Source: Chloroflexota bacterium (GTDB lineage: Bacteria > Chloroflexota > Dormibacteria > CF-121). From it: a DNA stretch of 7,567 nt. The DNA is taken from contig VBFX01000087.1 of the NCBI GenBank assembly GCA_005889395.1, forward strand, positions 1 through 7,567. Reading direction: 5' to 3'. This document shows positions 6,745 through 7,567 of this stretch, in pieces. Every line of letters begins with the position of its first letter. Within the stretch, counting starts at the first letter, position 1. Under the pieces are notes generated by a model, which worked only from the letters and a program-made list of their open reading frames with translations, had not been told where the DNA came from and did not search any database. A program made the position numbers and the translations under genes.

Positions 6745-6748
6745 CGCT

Positions 6749-6791
6749 GAGGAGTGTCGCTCTAGCCCGAACGGGCGTGGGCCCACTCCTC
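6749..6791. terminator. Nested inverted repeats at convergent junction, possible bidirectional terminator
   Basis: GAGGAGTG (6749-6756) and CACTCCTC (6784-6791) form a perfect 8-base stem that encloses a second hairpin, GCCCG-AA-CGGGC (6765-6776). GTGGGCCCAC (6777-6786) is also a 10-base palindrome. The structure starts 4 bases after the HD-GYP gene stop and covers the last codons of the opposing receiver gene. There is no T-run on either strand, so it is not a classical intrinsic terminator. It may slow polymerase or protect 3' ends from both sides. Confidence 0.4.
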
Positions 6792-7169
6792 CGCGTTCCA
6801 GTTCAAACCGTTTAGATCCGGCGCCGCCCTGACGACGTAATCCAGCAGGTCGGCGTTGTAGCCCTGGGCGGTCAGCTCGCTCGCCCCGACGTTCGAGAGG
6901 ATGATCACCGGCAGGTCCCGGGTGGCAGTCGTCGCGCGAAGCTCGTGCAGCGTCGCGAATCTCCGGTCATCGCTGGCGCGAAGATCGATGTAAATCATGT
7001 CCGGGCGCGTCCGGGCAGCCGCCTCGAGGACGCGATCATCGTCGGCGACCACGGCGACGTGGTAGCCATCGAGCTCGAGCTTCAGCCTGTACATCTCGGC
7101 CACGGCGGGATCGGCCTCGATGAAAAGGACGCGGATGGTTTCCTCGTTGAGATGCGACGTCGAAAGCAT
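6762..7169 (-). CDS. Stand-alone receiver-domain response regulator
   Basis: A 135-residue protein made only of a CheY-like receiver, probably a phosphorylation-dependent switch in the cytoplasm with no output domain. The acidic pair E18/D20 (FIEADP), the likely phospho-acceptor D62 (YIDLRAS) and the switch Ser S92 (IILSN) are present. The conserved Lys of the DYLVKP motif is Arg here (DYVVRA, R114), and the usual loop after the phospho-Asp is replaced by RASDD. The C-terminal tail (LNGLNWNAEEW) is unusual. ATG at 7169 is chosen because GGAGG at 7178-7182 lies 8 bases upstream; the frame is open up to 7340, but the extra part has no receiver homology. It has its own promoter-like sequence, so it need not be co-transcribed with the gene above it. 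No histidine kinase is in the window. It is convergent with the c-di-GMP sensor gene and may feed into c-di-GMP control, but this is only inferred. Confidence 0.88.
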   Translation of the reverse strand: MLSTSHLNEETIRVLFIEADPAVAEMYRLKLELDGYHVAVVADDDRVLEAAARTRPDMIYIDLRASDDRRFATLHELRATTATRDLPVIILSNVGASELTAQGYNADLLDYVVRAAPDLNGLNWNAEEWAHARSG

Positions 7170-7177
7170 GGCTGCCC

Positions 7178-7182
7178 CCTCC
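7178..7182 (-). promoter_or_regulatory. Strong Shine-Dalgarno of the receiver gene
   Basis: GGAGG, 8 bases before the ATG at 7169, fixes the start of the receiver gene. It is the strongest ribosome binding site in the window, where most other genes have weak or no sites. Confidence 0.8.
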
Positions 7183-7207
7183 AAACTTGGTCGATGCCGC
7201 CTGCCTG

Positions 7208-7234
7208 CCCCCACAGTACGTGGTGTGCGGGGGG
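7208..7234. repeat. Inverted repeat overlapping the receiver gene promoter
   Basis: CCCCCACA (7208-7215) faces TGTG-C-GGGGGG (7224-7234), an imperfect dyad with one bulged C. Inside it CCAC (7211-7214) and GTGG (7220-7223) form a perfect smaller dyad. The structure covers the -10 box and most of the spacer, where a repressor would block transcription. It could instead be a weak 3' hairpin of the upstream gene. Confidence 0.35.
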
Positions 7235-7241
7235 CTGTCAA
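7213..7241 (-). promoter_or_regulatory. Sigma-70-type promoter of the receiver gene
   Basis: On the minus strand a perfect TTGACA (-35, 7241-7236) is followed after exactly 17 bases by TACTGT (-10, 7218-7213), which keeps the key T, A and final T. Transcription would start near 7206, giving a leader of about 37 bases that contains the GGAGG site. It is the clearest promoter in the window. Confidence 0.6.
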
Positions 7242-7255
7242 TGATGCGAGAGGTG

Positions 7256-7567
7256 CTACGCCTTCTGGTAGGGCTGGCGAACTTCTTCGGGAAGCTCGTA
7301 CCAGCTGACCCGATCGCCCACCCGGGCGCGCAGCTTCCATTTGAGCGATTTCGGCCGCGCATCGATCCGGGCCCAGAGCTCATCGAGCCGCGCGCTGACG
7401 CGGCCGGCGTCGACGTCGAGCGCCCTTACGGCATCGCGCACGCGGCCCGAATTGAGCTGCAGGGTCCGGTGCAGCCCCCAGTCCTCGGAGGTCAGGCGCG
7501 CCAGGTAGGCGGCGTTGATGGCATCGTTGTCATGATCCGTGATCGGGTGATCGAGCAACAATGCGGT
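7256..7567 (-). CDS. Hypothetical protein, 5' end cut by window edge
   Basis: The last 103 residues of a protein I do not recognise; the frame is open to the window edge, so the true start lies outside. A TTG at 7561 is not needed as a start. The visible part is hydrophilic, apparently mostly helical, with no signal, membrane segment or cysteine. A middle region (VRALDVDAGRVSARLDELWARID) could be a helical packing segment, and the C-terminus is rich in aromatic and basic residues (SLKWKLRARVGDRVSWYELP). It is on the same strand as the receiver gene, 86 bases upstream, and that gap holds a promoter-like sequence, so the two may be separate units. Stop is TAG at 7256-7258. Confidence 0.65.
   Translation of the reverse strand, partial: TALLLDHPITDHDNDAINAAYLARLTSEDWGLHRTLQLNSGRVRDAVRALDVDAGRVSARLDELWARIDARPKSLKWKLRARVGDRVSWYELPEEVRQPYQKA

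Noticed and set aside
7170..7340. N-terminal extension of the receiver by 57 codons
   Set aside because: It would cover the promoter and the GGAGG site and overlap the upstream gene; the added residues are not receiver-like.

Overview
The window is GC-rich chromosomal bacterial DNA (G or C at most third codon positions). It holds seven protein genes plus one possible small one. I see no rRNA, tRNA, CRISPR, insertion sequence or phage gene. The rsmE-mtaB-HIT gene order, the high GC, the few strong Shine-Dalgarno sites and the multi-domain c-di-GMP proteins suggest a free-living soil or water lineage such as Chloroflexota. That placement is inference, since there is no taxonomic marker gene here.

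Left part (1-2246). A membrane-anchored diguanylate cyclase on the + strand runs tail to tail into a minus-strand gene for a surface protein. That protein has a proline-rich cytoplasmic tail, a hexa-arginine cluster, one membrane helix, and an extracellular stalk of Ser/Ala/Pro followed by about 15 Pro-Thr repeats. A C-terminal domain with two cysteines follows the stalk. Its 5' end is unclear: the reading frame stays open for 105 bases above the best recognised start, and a 47-codon frame (1990-2133) overlaps it.

Middle part (2247-4531). A compact minus-strand housekeeping operon encodes RsmE (16S rRNA U1498 methyltransferase), MtaB (tRNA t6A37 methylthiotransferase) and a HIT-family nucleotide-binding protein. 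RsmE and MtaB overlap by ATGA, and HIT follows MtaB after 9 bases. The order is translation-linked, but the usual upstream prmA/dnaJ genes are absent.

Right part (4532-7567). Divergent from the operon is a large + strand sensor, with about six membrane helices, then HD-GYP, GAF and GGDEF domains. It has intact motifs for both breaking down and making c-di-GMP. It ends tail to tail with a minus-strand stand-alone receiver protein, across a junction rich in inverted repeats. The receiver gene has its own strong-looking promoter and an excellent ribosome binding site. The last gene, on the same strand, is cut by the window edge and not recognised.

How the genes fit together: c-di-GMP is the common theme at both ends (two cyclases with intact inhibitory sites, one phosphodiesterase domain and one phospho-receiver). 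The surface stalk protein sits beside one of the cyclases. A direct link between these genes is only suggested by proximity. I did not find convincing evidence of a wholly new system. The best candidates for a closer look are the stalk protein with its odd 5' end and repeated SAGDSAS motif, the domain order of the bifunctional sensor, and the receiver with altered switch residues.
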